A stretch of 64,000 nt of DNA from Sedimentibacter hydroxybenzoicus DSM 7310 (GCF_013403245.1 NZ_JACBNQ010000001.1:434001-498000); one strand, 5' to 3'; shown: positions 9,501-17,851, numbered from the stretch's first letter. The notes: generated by a model from the sequence alone, not told the origin. Program-made: numbers and translations.

Positions 9501-10046
9501 GAACTTGAAAAAAATAAAGGAGACTTATCTCATAAATTGGCTTTGTTAAGAGACTTGGAGAAATTATTCAGAGGCAAAAAATTTGTTGAATTTGTAGCTG
9601 CCAATCAGCTTAAATATGTGTCGATAGAAGCAGGCAGGAGATTAAAAGAAATTTCCGGCGGCACATACGGATTAGAGGTTGATCAGGATAGTAAGTTTCT
9701 TATCAGGGATTATAAGAATGGTGGAGCTCAGAGAGATGCATCGACACTTTCGGGCGGAGAAACCTTTGTTGCATCCTTAGCTCTTGCACTTGCTCTTTCT
9801 TCCCAGATTCAGCTAAAGGGTACGGCACCTCTCGAACTTTTTTTCTTGGATGAGGGCTTTGGCACACTTGATGACAATCTGTTAGAAGTGGTTATGGATT
9901 CACTTGAAAAAATCCATAACGATAAGCTGTCTGTGGGGATTATCAGTCACGTTGAGTCGATTAAAGGCAGGGTACCTCTTAAGCTTATTGTAACCCCGGC
10001 CGTAGCAGGCATGGGCGGAAGCAAGGTAAAAATAGAAATTAGCTAG
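6555..10046 (+). CDS. sbcC: SbcC, SMC-like ATPase subunit of SbcCD
   Basis: The 1163-residue product has the Rad50/SbcC layout. Walker A is GPTGSGKST (residues 35-43), a very long Glu/Lys-rich coiled coil follows, a zinc-hook CPVCG lies near residue 575 in the middle, a second coiled coil follows, then the signature LSGGETF (about 1064) and Walker B FFLDEGFGTLD (about 1095). The ATG at 6555 is preferred over one at 6537 because the GGAGG at 6541 lies between them at the right distance. It works with SbcD as a DNA-end and hairpin nuclease and is co-transcribed with it. Confidence 0.93.
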   Translation: MKPLNLKIKGLNSFIELQEVNFERLTERGLFGIFGPTGSGKSTILDGIILSLYGCVPRDSSNFMNINCDTMNVCFEFQITEKDAKRYRVEREFKRDKSGSIKTRSAKIIDITSDEIVLEDMVRQVDSKCREIIGLEVDDFTRTVVLPQGNFSEFLKLQGKERREMLERLFNLQKYGDKLSNKLSLRIGKDVQSLNVLEGELKGFENVSDEILESTEKLLNETKIQIENLSMELASAEKEYNEGKEVWDLQKELISIDEKEKSLKEQENEIKELNNRVIKGESALKVKPYIEAYENTLKQIEAVSKTVSELKQKALLIENHKNSVEQLYVEAKNKKDINLPVIKVKEQKILDAIEEKSVLGKLTAEKLRLEESKNKTEEEIKNANQQLLISENNILKLNDNINSKESKFEQLKVAEEFKDKVNAGFLLISSYDNLIGQTNKISKEIKEISDILNEESTLSEMCSKELNDKDELLKSNERALNVINEKCPGDQNTLLKLKENLDEVKNKWEKNKEFTELINKARNNTDVLKIELKTKEDEALVLSKEIESSKDVLKRQEAENIAHILRQELSDGEVCPVCGSTSHHQENIKLEKFDFNVETYRNSLNAKEEKAKKLTAEIIKIQTNLVTEENIIKQSEAKLNELGEDYKKVSLENLKNDFQKQIIEVNRYNDDKSKLEKNIRTLSEEKSKLLLKYNKITSSIDHNRVQLKKLGDELKLKSDEAEEKKKELNKVKAELQIVDFVKVKEEINNKENERSLLEKEIKEHRESLKTELGLKDKSLNKLNELKIFFKEMHTTIYEKNKSIDEKTESIKNKSGGIEDLEDAKEQISALINQISEEYEKLEKSREAAETQFKDCNNEIMSAQGNLISLKERCEKDNSSLKNVLEEEGLKDAEEAKIKYVQKFELDNFKKQIDAYINSLAQIRGASINLKNKLNGRFLTEEQWVNIRNMKSEKAEMLDKLNEEKIILESEAKKAAEKLTYKKELEKNKGDLSHKLALLRDLEKLFRGKKFVEFVAANQLKYVSIEAGRRLKEISGGTYGLEVDQDSKFLIRDYKNGGAQRDASTLSGGETFVASLALALALSSQIQLKGTAPLELFFLDEGFGTLDDNLLEVVMDSLEKIHNDKLSVGIISHVESIKGRVPLKLIVTPAVAGMGGSKVKIEIS

Positions 10047-10140
10047 GTTTTCTAAAAAAAAATTGCATTTAGTCATATATATTGCTTATTAAATATATAT
10101 TTATATAAGGACAAATTTATATATGATTAGGGGGATTTTA

Positions 10141-10593
10141 ATGAAAAGGTTTAAAACTAAGTTAATCAATAAGCTATCCGGTAAACTGTTAAAGCCTTTA
10201 AACAAAGAGGAATCGATAAATAATATATTAACTATAGGATTATTTGTTTTCATAATAATAACAACATTTTGGATAATAGACATAATATTCGGTCTTTTGA
10301 GTGATTCAATGAACTTAGATGAAATAAAATATGTACTTTTATTGATAAGGGATTATGTAATATGGTTTGTTTTAGCTCTATTATACATTTTTATTGCAAG
10401 AAAAAAACAGTTTAATAACGAATCGGTTTATGGATTAACTGCTTTGGGTTCAATATATACGGGAATTAAGCTGTATATGGCTGAACTGGGTTACTTTTGG
10501 CTGTTCCTTGTAGAGTGGGTTGTAATAACGATAGCAATATATAATATAGTAAGGATTATATTTAAGCATCTTGCCAAGCCGGTTGTTGAATAG
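10141..10593 (+). CDS. small membrane protein of unknown function
   Basis: The 150-residue protein starts with a basic stretch (MKRFKTKLINK) and has three to four hydrophobic segments: about residues 28-50, 65-90, 95-115 and 120-140. No family motif was recognised. The start at 10141 is chosen because AGGGGG lies 7 bases upstream; an ATG at 10123 lacks a site. It follows sbcC by about 95 AT-rich bases and is followed by a palindromic element, so it may be a single-gene unit. Confidence 0.6.
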   Translation: MKRFKTKLINKLSGKLLKPLNKEESINNILTIGLFVFIIITTFWIIDIIFGLLSDSMNLDEIKYVLLLIRDYVIWFVLALLYIFIARKKQFNNESVYGLTALGSIYTGIKLYMAELGYFWLFLVEWVVITIAIYNIVRIIFKHLAKPVVE

Positions 10594-10757
10594 CACTCAA
10601 GAAAGTTTTAGTTCCCTTTGGTTACAAACATTGGGAATTCTTTGCGAATGCCCTACCTCTATTCTCAGAAAAAAGACTCTGAGAAACGGGGTTAGGGCAA
10701 ATTTCGCCTATCAGATTGATGACTTTGTCATCAATCTGATTACTCTTTTGAGTGATT
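10594..10757. repeat. nested palindromic intergenic element (copy B)
   Basis: This is a hierarchy of inverted repeats. The ends CACTCAA/TTGAGTG (about 10594-10600 and 10748-10754) enclose TGCCCTA/TAGGGCA and TTCTCAG/CTGAGAA. A perfect 14-base stem ATCAGATTGATGAC (10709-10722) pairs with GTCATCAATCTGAT across a TTT loop. The last hairpin block is shared with the element after the GNAT gene near 1080-1112. A short open frame through it has no ribosome site and is not considered a gene. Confidence 0.65.
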
Positions 10758-10821
10758 TTTGTTTAAATAATACCAATTTGGATATAATTATGATATAATT
10801 ATAAAAAGAGGAGGGATGCAT

Positions 10822-11304
10822 ATGAAAAGGTTATTAGTTCCTATTGATGGTTCTAATGCATCAATTGCTGCCGTGAAAAAGGCTATTGAGATAGCAAGAA
10901 ATAATAACTCGTATATAAAATTGATATCTGTGGTAAAATCATCTGAAAACAAAAGAAAAGACAGAAATGAAAATTTATGGGGTGCAGTAGATGGCTCAAT
11001 AATTATCAATGAAGAATTAGAAAAGAAGTTGGAAAGCAATTATGTTGAAAGCTCGGAAAAGCTTTTGAGCCAGATAATATCACGTCTTGATTTTAACGGA
11101 ATCAGGGTAGAAACAGAGGTATTGGTAGGAGAACCGTATTTAAAAATAATAGAGCAGGCTAAAAGTGGTAATTTTGACCTTATAGTCATGGGAAGCAGAG
11201 GGTTTTCTAAAATGAAAAGATTTTTTGTCGGGTCTGTTACTCAAAGAGTAATAGCAGAAGCTCCAAGCCCTGTCTTAGTGATAAGAAGCGCTTTTGAACC
11301 ATAA
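10822..11304 (+). CDS. universal stress protein (UspA family)
   Basis: The 160-residue protein is a single Usp domain. It starts with the typical strand KRLLVPIDGS and ends with the ATP-binding pattern G-2x-G-9x-G-S, seen as GSRGFSKMKRFFVGS, followed by APSPVLVIR. It is therefore of the ATP-binding subclass and probably a cytoplasmic dimer used in stress or energy limitation. The start at 10822 is favoured over 10816 because GAGGAGG needs the longer spacing. It is followed by a terminator and is monocistronic. Confidence 0.88.
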   Translation: MKRLLVPIDGSNASIAAVKKAIEIARNNNSYIKLISVVKSSENKRKDRNENLWGAVDGSIIINEELEKKLESNYVESSEKLLSQIISRLDFNGIRVETEVLVGEPYLKIIEQAKSGNFDLIVMGSRGFSKMKRFFVGSVTQRVIAEAPSPVLVIRSAFEP

Positions 11305-11321
11305 ATTTAAATCGGGCTATT

Positions 11322-11347
11322 CCACCTTATACAAGGTGGTTTTTTTT
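11322..11347 (+). terminator. intrinsic terminator of the universal stress gene
   Basis: CCACCTT/AAGGTGG stem with a four-base loop followed by eight T. Confidence 0.85.
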
Positions 11348-11358
11348 ATAACTTAATA

Positions 11359-11387
11359 TTGAAAAATATGGAATAATATGATACAAT
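11359..11387 (+). promoter_or_regulatory. sigma-A-type promoter upstream of the GGDEF/HD-GYP gene
   Basis: TTGAAA and TACAAT are separated by exactly 17 bases, about 45 bases before the ATG at 11433, which has GGAGG. Confidence 0.5.
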
Positions 11388-11432
11388 ATACTAAATATTG
11401 ATAATTATTAATAATTTAATGGAGGTAGAATA

Positions 11433-13289
11433 ATGACAAAAAATGCATTGCTAAATCGGCAAACGTATACAGCAAATAATAAATACGACTTTGATGAAAA
11501 TTCATACAAAAGCTTATTTTTGGATTTACCAATCGGATATGCGTTTTTTGAAATTATTTATGATGAAAATAATAAACCTTATGATTATAAATTTATAGAA
11601 GTTAATTCAATATTTGAAGAGAAGTCGGGATTAAAATCAAAGGAATTAATAGGAGAAAATATATCTGTATTCTTTGAATGCATTGATAATAAAAAAACAG
11701 AACAGCTTATGCTGCATGCGGCCAGGGCAATATACAAGGGTAAGCAGCAGGAATTTGAAATATATAATAAACATGTTAACAAATGGTACAAGATTCATTT
11801 AAAAGCACCTAGCAGAAAATTTTTGGTAACTTATCTAATAGATATAACAAAAGAGAAACTTCATACGATTGAGCTGGAAAACGCAAGAAGGCGTATGGAA
11901 AACATAATTGAGGCAACTGATATTGGTACATGGGAGTTAAATATGCAGACAGGTGAGCGTATTTACAACGAAAGATGGGCAAGCATTTTGGGATATACAC
12001 TTGAAGAGCTGTCTCCAATTAATGAGGATACATGGATAGGATTGGTCCACCCTGATGATTTACAACAGGAGCTGAACAAGGATATGCTTCTTTATAATAA
12101 AAAGATAGATTGCTATGATGACGAATACCGTATGAGACATAAAGACGGTCACTGGGTTTGGATACAAGACAGAGGCAAGGTGATATCATGGACAGAAGAT
12201 GGCAGCCCGTTACTGCTCAGCGGTACTCACACTGATATAACCGCAAAAAGGAATAAGCAGGAAGAAGTTTTGTATTTAAGCTATCGTGACCAGCTGACAG
12301 GATTTTATAACAGAAGATATTTTGATGAAAATCTTAAAGAAATTGATGTCGAAAAAAATCTTCCGATGTCGGTTATTTTAGCTGACGTGAATGGTTTAAA
12401 GCTTACAAACGATTCGTTTGGTCACTCAGTAGGTGATGATTTATTGAAAAAAGCCACGGATGTAATAAGAGCCGGCTGCTGCAGAAACACGGATAAGCTA
12501 GTGAGGATAGGCGGCGACGAATTTTTGATAATCTTACCTAATACAGAATCATGGAAGGCAGTCGAAATTATTAAAAATATAAATTCTCTGGCGCTGAAAG
12601 AAAAGGTCAGAGGAATTGACGTTTCAATTTCTTTTGGATATAAAACCAAAAGAAGAATTGAAGAAAGCTTCAATGATGTATTTAAATCTGCCGAAGCACG
12701 TATGTACAGACACAAGCTATATGAAAGCTCCTGCATACGAAACAAAACAATTGAAATTATAATGAACACATTGTATGAAAAAAGCAACAGAGAGATGCTC
12801 CATTCTAAGAGAGTCGGTGAAATCTGCGAAAAAATTGCATTAAGGCTTAATTTTGATAAAGAAAAAACAATACAAGTTAAGTTAGCGGGAATAATGCATG
12901 ATATAGGTAAAATGGGAATTGATGAAAATATTCTTAATAAACCTCAAAGATTAAGTTATGAGGAATACAATGAACTAAAAAGGCATCCTGAAATCGGGTA
13001 CAGAATGCTCAGTACGTCCAATGATTATTCGGAAATCGCGGATTATGTGCTTAAGCATCATGAAAGATGGGATGGTAATGGTTATCCCGGCGGTTTCAAG
13101 GGTGAGGAAATATCAATTCAGGCAAGAATTATTGCAATAGCTGAAGCTTATGATGATATGATTTACGGTATGCCGTATAAGAAAAATATGAGTATTGATG
13201 AGGCCGCGGCTGAATTAAAACGGTGTTCCGGCTCACAATTTGATCCTGATATAGTTGAAGTATTTATTGATTTGATAACCTCCCCTTAG
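11433..13289 (+). CDS. PAS-PAS-GGDEF-HD-GYP cyclic-di-GMP signalling protein
   Basis: The 618-residue soluble protein has two PAS domains (about residues 20-135 and 150-275, the second a PAS_3/PAC type ending GTHTDIT). A GGDEF domain follows (about 280-430) with an intact GGDEF motif and an RxxD inhibitory site (RNTD) five residues before it. The C-terminal HD-GYP domain (about 435-615) has HDIGK, HHERWDGNGYPGG and AEAYDDM. It thus has both a predicted diguanylate cyclase and a c-di-GMP phosphodiesterase module; which one dominates cannot be told. There is no membrane segment, so the PAS domains probably sense a cytoplasmic ligand or redox state. It is convergent with the next operon. Confidence 0.9.
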   Translation: MTKNALLNRQTYTANNKYDFDENSYKSLFLDLPIGYAFFEIIYDENNKPYDYKFIEVNSIFEEKSGLKSKELIGENISVFFECIDNKKTEQLMLHAARAIYKGKQQEFEIYNKHVNKWYKIHLKAPSRKFLVTYLIDITKEKLHTIELENARRRMENIIEATDIGTWELNMQTGERIYNERWASILGYTLEELSPINEDTWIGLVHPDDLQQELNKDMLLYNKKIDCYDDEYRMRHKDGHWVWIQDRGKVISWTEDGSPLLLSGTHTDITAKRNKQEEVLYLSYRDQLTGFYNRRYFDENLKEIDVEKNLPMSVILADVNGLKLTNDSFGHSVGDDLLKKATDVIRAGCCRNTDKLVRIGGDEFLIILPNTESWKAVEIIKNINSLALKEKVRGIDVSISFGYKTKRRIEESFNDVFKSAEARMYRHKLYESSCIRNKTIEIIMNTLYEKSNREMLHSKRVGEICEKIALRLNFDKEKTIQVKLAGIMHDIGKMGIDENILNKPQRLSYEEYNELKRHPEIGYRMLSTSNDYSEIADYVLKHHERWDGNGYPGGFKGEEISIQARIIAIAEAYDDMIYGMPYKKNMSIDEAAAELKRCSGSQFDPDIVEVFIDLITSP

Positions 13290-13341
13290 GCTGATGAAAA
13301 AGCTCGTTTGTATCATCTTGAGCATAATAATATCACTCAGC

Positions 13342-14787
13342 CTACAAGGTTGGTAAAGTTGCGACTCCACTATACCTTTGCTGTCTGTATACGCTTACTA
13401 TTAAATTCCATGTTCGTTCATCCACTGTTCCGGTAGGTTCTAAACCATTTAAGCTTTGAAATACTGTAACAGCACTTTGGGTATTTTCGTCATATATACC
13501 ATTGGGTTCAATATAAGGGATTGCAGGTATTATTAATGAAATATAAGATAACATTTCTTGAATCACATAAACTCCGGGAGATTCATATCCTAATGAATAT
13601 ATTATACCTGGCCATTGCAAAATAGGAATATACACCTCTTCGGGAGGAATTGCTTCCAATATGCCCATTATAGTCCTATATATCGAATTTATTGTTTCTT
13701 CATTGGCAATACCCGTTTGTGCTAAGTCCATAGTTTTTTGATACTGCAAAACGGCATCTCTTGTTTGATAATCGTATACTGATGTAATCGGGACAGCAGG
13801 AATTGTGTTGTAAAATGCCGATAAAACATTTAAAGCAAATTGTAACAGATCGACTCCCGGCCTCACATCACCTTCTAAAAATTGTCCGGATGTTATGCCG
13901 TATAATTCGTTAAACAGTAATCCTTCTGTTGATAATTCAGCTAATTTGGTAACCGCAGTATAAGTTCGGATTATTCTGTACCACGTCCCTTCATCTATAA
14001 CGCCGGTTTGCGGCAATTGAAAAACATTTTGAAAAGTTTTTACGGCAGCTTCAGTCGTTTCTCCAAAAAAACCATCAATTGGTGAAATAGCGGATATTGC
14101 GGGATAATTACGTCTGATTCTTTCCAAATAACCTTGCATTTTCAGGACATTTAAGCTTGAATCACCTAATGAAAGCGGTTCTCCGGGATAGGTGCTCGGA
14201 ACATCGGTTTGAGGTGCGTTCGTTATAATTTCAATATTTTCACCGTAATAGTATTTTAGTATTTCTTCAGGAATATATCCGGCATCGGCTAATTCCACCG
14301 TTCCCCATTGCTGCAATCCATCGCATACGGATATCCTTCCGTCGCAAAATCTTGCATAAATGGGGAAGGTTTGCCCTGTTCTGGCTATATAATAATTAAA
14401 AATTCTATCTGTTATAAGTGATATACTGTCAAAAATACCTCTGTTATGTACATATGCCTGGTCATAACGGGTATCGTTAGTGATATCAAAATTGTAACCT
14501 CTTGATCTGTACCATTCAGTATAAACTCTGTTTAATGTAACAGATGTAATAGCAATTATATTTGCAATTAAGGAATTATCAGGCCATGTAGGATATAATT
14601 CGCTCGAAGACACATTCTTAATATAATCAATAAAAGGGACCGTTACATTTTCGGCATCATCTCCTGGCGCACCTAAATGAACAGTTATATTTGTAGGTAT
14701 TGAAATTACCGGTATACTTGGAGGAATATTTATTTCCTGCAAAGCATGTATAACTTTATTTTTATTTTTCAATTTCTTAATGTGCAC
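13342..14787 (-). CDS. SpoIID-like domain plus three peptidoglycan-binding domains
   Basis: The 481-residue protein has an N-terminal SpoIID/LytB-like domain (about residues 30-205) and three PG_binding_1 repeats, each ending in a TG.VDE.TW-like block. In the SpoIID part the VPFIDYIKNVSSSELYPTW block aligns with the family segment that holds the catalytic Glu. LQQWGTVELADAG...ILKYYYGENI matches the GMSQYGA...ILKHYY end of SpoIID. A Cys pair (FCDGRISVC) recalls the zinc-binding cysteines of clostridial SpoIID. The start is GTG with AGGAG upstream. No signal peptide is seen, unlike true SpoIID. It is the last gene of a five-gene operon and is about 50% identical by eye to the gene at 15779-17185. 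Confidence 0.8.
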   Translation of the reverse strand: MHIKKLKNKNKVIHALQEINIPPSIPVISIPTNITVHLGAPGDDAENVTVPFIDYIKNVSSSELYPTWPDNSLIANIIAITSVTLNRVYTEWYRSRGYNFDITNDTRYDQAYVHNRGIFDSISLITDRIFNYYIARTGQTFPIYARFCDGRISVCDGLQQWGTVELADAGYIPEEILKYYYGENIEIITNAPQTDVPSTYPGEPLSLGDSSLNVLKMQGYLERIRRNYPAISAISPIDGFFGETTEAAVKTFQNVFQLPQTGVIDEGTWYRIIRTYTAVTKLAELSTEGLLFNELYGITSGQFLEGDVRPGVDLLQFALNVLSAFYNTIPAVPITSVYDYQTRDAVLQYQKTMDLAQTGIANEETINSIYRTIMGILEAIPPEEVYIPILQWPGIIYSLGYESPGVYVIQEMLSYISLIIPAIPYIEPNGIYDENTQSAVTVFQSLNGLEPTGTVDERTWNLIVSVYRQQRYSGVATLPTL

Positions 14788-14822
14788 CTTATAATCTCCT
14801 CAGTAAATTTTATGACTATTCT

Positions 14823-15341
14823 TTAATCATATAGACGGCAGGTACTATTTATCAAATTCAAAGTATTCCATGTTTCCCGGTCTAATACGCCTGTAACAGG
14901 AAGATCGCTCATTCGTTGAAACTGTTTAACAGCTTCTTCGGTTTTTTCATCGAAAATTCCTGTTATAGGAACCTCCACATAGTTAACATATTTTCTTTTA
15001 AAATTGTTTAACACAATTTGCAGTATATATATAAAATTATTCTGGTCTCCCAATTTAAATTCCGTTATATTGCTTGGAAAGCAAGCTACGGTGCTTGGAG
15101 TATTGATACAATGAGAACATCTTTTATGCTCACTGAGAATTTTATTCCATGTTTCCAAATCAACTACACCTGTCACAGGCAATGAAAAAAATTTTTGAAA
15201 TTCTGTAACTGCATTACGAGTTCTGTCGTCATATCTTCCGGTGGGATATACTAAGGGAATTTCAGGATGTACTTGCGCTATATCATTTAAGTAGAGCTGA
15301 ATTTCTAAAACAGGATTTGCAGCGGCTAATCTATTTTTCAT
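14823..15341 (-). CDS. protein with two peptidoglycan-binding (PG_binding_1) domains
   Basis: The 172-residue product consists almost only of two PG_binding_1 repeats. Each has the DDRTRNAVTEFQKFF- and LPVTGVVD..TWN-type blocks. A short linker with Cys residues (HKRCSHC) separates them. The start at 15341 is fixed by AAGGAGG five bases upstream; the open frame extends 22 codons further but without a ribosome site. No signal peptide and no catalytic domain are seen. It probably binds cell-wall or cortex glycan as part of the same assembly as its neighbours, 10 and 35 bases away. Confidence 0.78.
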   Translation of the reverse strand: MKNRLAAANPVLEIQLYLNDIAQVHPEIPLVYPTGRYDDRTRNAVTEFQKFFSLPVTGVVDLETWNKILSEHKRCSHCINTPSTVACFPSNITEFKLGDQNNFIYILQIVLNNFKRKYVNYVEVPITGIFDEKTEEAVKQFQRMSDLPVTGVLDRETWNTLNLINSTCRLYD

Positions 15342-15351
15342 ATTTACCTCC

Positions 15352-15777
15352 TTACTTATTTTTTGTTTGTATAGGAATATCGACCCGCTCATCGCGATGG
15401 GTCTCATCGGGTCTTAACGGGGTTAAGTTTACATTGAATTGATTTGCGATGTTAGGATAAATTTCAACATTTATTATTATCACTGTATGATAGTTCGGTG
15501 CACGAACAACTAAATGGTATTGCGTCCTTCCCTCTCCTGATAAATCTATATTTGAAAGCAGCACGGGAAGTTCAATTCTGGGCGCCTTACCGCTTTCATC
15601 AGTGGTAAATGTCCTTATGAGTGTTTCCCCTTCCTGTTCGTTCCATACGTATACAGAAACTTCGGCATTGCCTATAGGGATTGCACCTAATCCTGTAGAT
15701 GTATTGACGTCAATATATCCAACGTTTGCTTCCAATTTTTTTATTAAATTTTTTACATAATACGGCTTATGGTGCAT
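15352..15777 (-). CDS. transthyretin-like (carboxypeptidase-regulatory-like) fold protein
   Basis: The 141-residue product has a single Ig-like beta-sandwich of the CarboxypepD_reg type. The typical block 'variable adornment, then TTDESGKAPRIELP' is followed by YHLVVRAPNYHTVI and a strand ending NQFNVNLTPL. Such domains act as structural or adhesive modules. Its relative at 17188-17760 has the same core. The start at 15777 is chosen by GGAGG just upstream. There is no signal peptide. It sits between the two SpoIID-like genes with gaps of 1 and 10 bases. Confidence 0.65.
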   Translation of the reverse strand: MHHKPYYVKNLIKKLEANVGYIDVNTSTGLGAIPIGNAEVSVYVWNEQEGETLIRTFTTDESGKAPRIELPVLLSNIDLSGEGRTQYHLVVRAPNYHTVIIINVEIYPNIANQFNVNLTPLRPDETHRDERVDIPIQTKNK

Positions 15778-15778
15778 A

Positions 15779-17185
15779 TTAACCTCCAATATTATTGCCC
15801 GGGAATTGACCTTCACTCCGAGCGTTTCCAAACCTTAATTGGCGATAAATCAAAACAATTCTGTCCCAGGTATATTGGTCTACAACCCCTGTTACATCGA
15901 TGCCAAAATATTGCTGGAATGCTCTTACGGCTTCCTCTGTCATAGGACCGTAAATACCGTCCGGAACTGTTGGCGGCAATCCTTCTAAAACAGAAGCAAT
16001 ATAAGATAAGTATTGTTGAATAAGATATACTGCCGGTCCTTCGGAACCTAAGCTGTAAACTGTTCCCGGCCATAATAAGCTGGGAAGAGCTATGGCTGAA
16101 GGAGGTAACGTATCCAATATTCCTATAACGTTGTTGTACATTGTATTCCAGGTTGATTCGTCTACAATTCCGGTTACAGGCAAGTTGAAAGTTTTTTGGA
16201 ATTCCATAATCGCATTTCTTGTATGAGTATCCAGAATACCGCTTATATCAACTGAAGGTATAGTGTTATAAAAAGCCGACAAAACATTGAGGAAATATTG
16301 TACTATCTGGACTCGCGGTACTACTCCTTCTATAGGGGTGGGAGTAAATTCGGGTATTTCGCCTATTCCTATTCCTCTTGAGGTTAATTCGGCCAAACTA
16401 GTAACGGCTATATATATTCTTCTTATCCGATACCAGGTTGCTTTATCCACTACACCGGTAACCGGAAGGTTAAAAATACTTTGGAATGTACGTACTGCTG
16501 CCTCTGTCGCTTCATCAAAGGTTCCGGTTGGATTCGGGATTCTTGGCAAAGCAGGATAGTTTGTTGCAATAGTATTCAGCGAAATTTGCATAGATAATAC
16601 ATAAGGATTGTTGTCTCCGAGAACTAAGGGTCCCGGAAAGGTTTCTATAAGATCAACTAACGGGGTGTCAGTCATTATGTTTATATCTTCTCCATAATAA
16701 TATTGAAGAATGTTATAAGGTGTTAAATTCTGTTCCGCTAAATTAACAGTTCCCCACTGAGACAAACCGGGACACTGAACTATTCGCCCGTCGCAAAACT
16801 GTGCAAATAACGGCTCTAATTGCCCCTGTCTGGCAATGTAACTGTCAAATATCTGGTCAACTATTTCGGAAATATTGTCAAAGATACCTCTGTTGTTTAC
16901 AAAGGCCTGATCATATTGAGTCGTATTCGTAATATCAAAATTATATCCCTGCGACCTGTACCATTCAGTAAAAACCCTATTTAATGCCACCGATATAATT
17001 GCATAAATATTGGCACGCAATGCATTTTCGGGCCAGGTCGGATACAGTTCGCTTGATGCTACATTTTTAATATAGTCTATAAACGGTACAGTAACATTTT
17101 CCGCCTCCTGATCGGGAGGCCCCAAATGAACTGTTATGGTACTTGGTATCACTACTTCCGTAAGTCCCGGAACTTGTATACTCAT
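15779..17185 (-). CDS. SpoIID-like domain plus three peptidoglycan-binding domains
   Basis: The 468-residue paralogue of 13342-14787 has the same layout. A SpoIID-like N-terminal part (about residues 20-195) contains the VASSELYPTW catalytic-Glu block, a Cys pair FCDGRIVQC and GLSQWGTVNLAEQN. Three PG_binding_1 domains follow with LPVTGVVDKATW, LPVTGIVDESTW and IDVTGVVDQYTW ends. SpoIID is a lytic transglycosylase that trims glycan strands during engulfment. Here the lack of a signal peptide and the extra wall-binding domains suggest a different role, perhaps in the mother cell or at the spore surface (inference). It is two bases from the upstream gene, so co-translation is likely. Confidence 0.8.
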   Translation of the reverse strand: MSIQVPGLTEVVIPSTITVHLGPPDQEAENVTVPFIDYIKNVASSELYPTWPENALRANIYAIISVALNRVFTEWYRSQGYNFDITNTTQYDQAFVNNRGIFDNISEIVDQIFDSYIARQGQLEPLFAQFCDGRIVQCPGLSQWGTVNLAEQNLTPYNILQYYYGEDINIMTDTPLVDLIETFPGPLVLGDNNPYVLSMQISLNTIATNYPALPRIPNPTGTFDEATEAAVRTFQSIFNLPVTGVVDKATWYRIRRIYIAVTSLAELTSRGIGIGEIPEFTPTPIEGVVPRVQIVQYFLNVLSAFYNTIPSVDISGILDTHTRNAIMEFQKTFNLPVTGIVDESTWNTMYNNVIGILDTLPPSAIALPSLLWPGTVYSLGSEGPAVYLIQQYLSYIASVLEGLPPTVPDGIYGPMTEEAVRAFQQYFGIDVTGVVDQYTWDRIVLIYRQLRFGNARSEGQFPGNNIGG

Positions 17186-17187
17186 TA

Positions 17188-17760
17188 TTAAGCACCTCCT
17201 ACATTAGAAAAATCTGCCGGGCTTGGAGGAATAACAATAGTTTGTTCAGGAGCTGCATCACTTGGTACTCCTGCGGCAACCGGTATCAGATCAATGTTGA
17301 ATCTTGTGGTAGTATTCGGAAAAACCCGTATATCCAGCACATTTTGTGTATAATAGTTAAATGCCTGTACTCTTAGGTTATAGGTGCTGAAATAAAATTC
17401 AGTGCTTTCCATAGGATCGGAAGGATTATAAATAACAGGCAGGATTATATCAGGAATTCGTCCGTTACGGTCTGTTACATAATGAGCCAGCACATGCTCA
17501 TCTCCGTTTTCATCCACATGAAATACTGTTACTACCGCATCTTGTACAGGTAATGCGCGTGAAGCGGTATAAACTCCTACGGATACGGCTCCTGTTTCTT
17601 CTTCTTGCGTGACATCCTGAACAGGTACTTCCTCAGGTGGAGCAGGGACTGCAGGAGCATCACCTTCGGGAAATTGTGTATTTAATTTTCTGAATGGGAA
17701 AATATTTAAATTTGATTCATGTAAAAAAATTAAATTTCTTTTTCGCAACTTAATAGTCAC
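17188..17760 (-). CDS. transthyretin-like fold protein with Pro/Glu-rich N-terminus
   Basis: The 190-residue product is the first gene of the five-gene operon. Residues about 1-25 are basic and aromatic, 30-55 are a Pro/Ala/Glu-rich linker, and about 55-165 form a CarboxypepD_reg-like sandwich similar to 15352-15777 (VTDRNGRIPDIILP, then NLRVQAFNYYTQNVLDIRVF). A second acidic/Pro tail follows. The GTG start at 17760 has AGAAGGG only one base upstream. A TTG four codons later would have better spacing, so the exact start is uncertain. The function is probably structural, with the peptidoglycan-binding neighbours. Confidence 0.62.
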   Translation of the reverse strand: MTIKLRKRNLIFLHESNLNIFPFRKLNTQFPEGDAPAVPAPPEEVPVQDVTQEEETGAVSVGVYTASRALPVQDAVVTVFHVDENGDEHVLAHYVTDRNGRIPDIILPVIYNPSDPMESTEFYFSTYNLRVQAFNYYTQNVLDIRVFPNTTTRFNIDLIPVAAGVPSDAAPEQTIVIPPSPADFSNVGGA

Positions 17761-17851
17761 ACCCTTCTACTTAAATTAATTGCAGCATCATGTATTATAA
17801 TAATATTTATTATATGCAGATAGTATGAATATGTTTAGCGCAAAAAAAAAC

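Noticed and set aside
10571-10798. Open reading frame of 75 codons across the palindromic element B.
   Set aside because: It has no ribosome site, a product without any family-like pattern, and follows the repeat structure.
16287-16559. Open frame opposite the second SpoIID-like gene.
   Set aside because: It lies wholly antisense within a well-supported coding gene with clear domain motifs.
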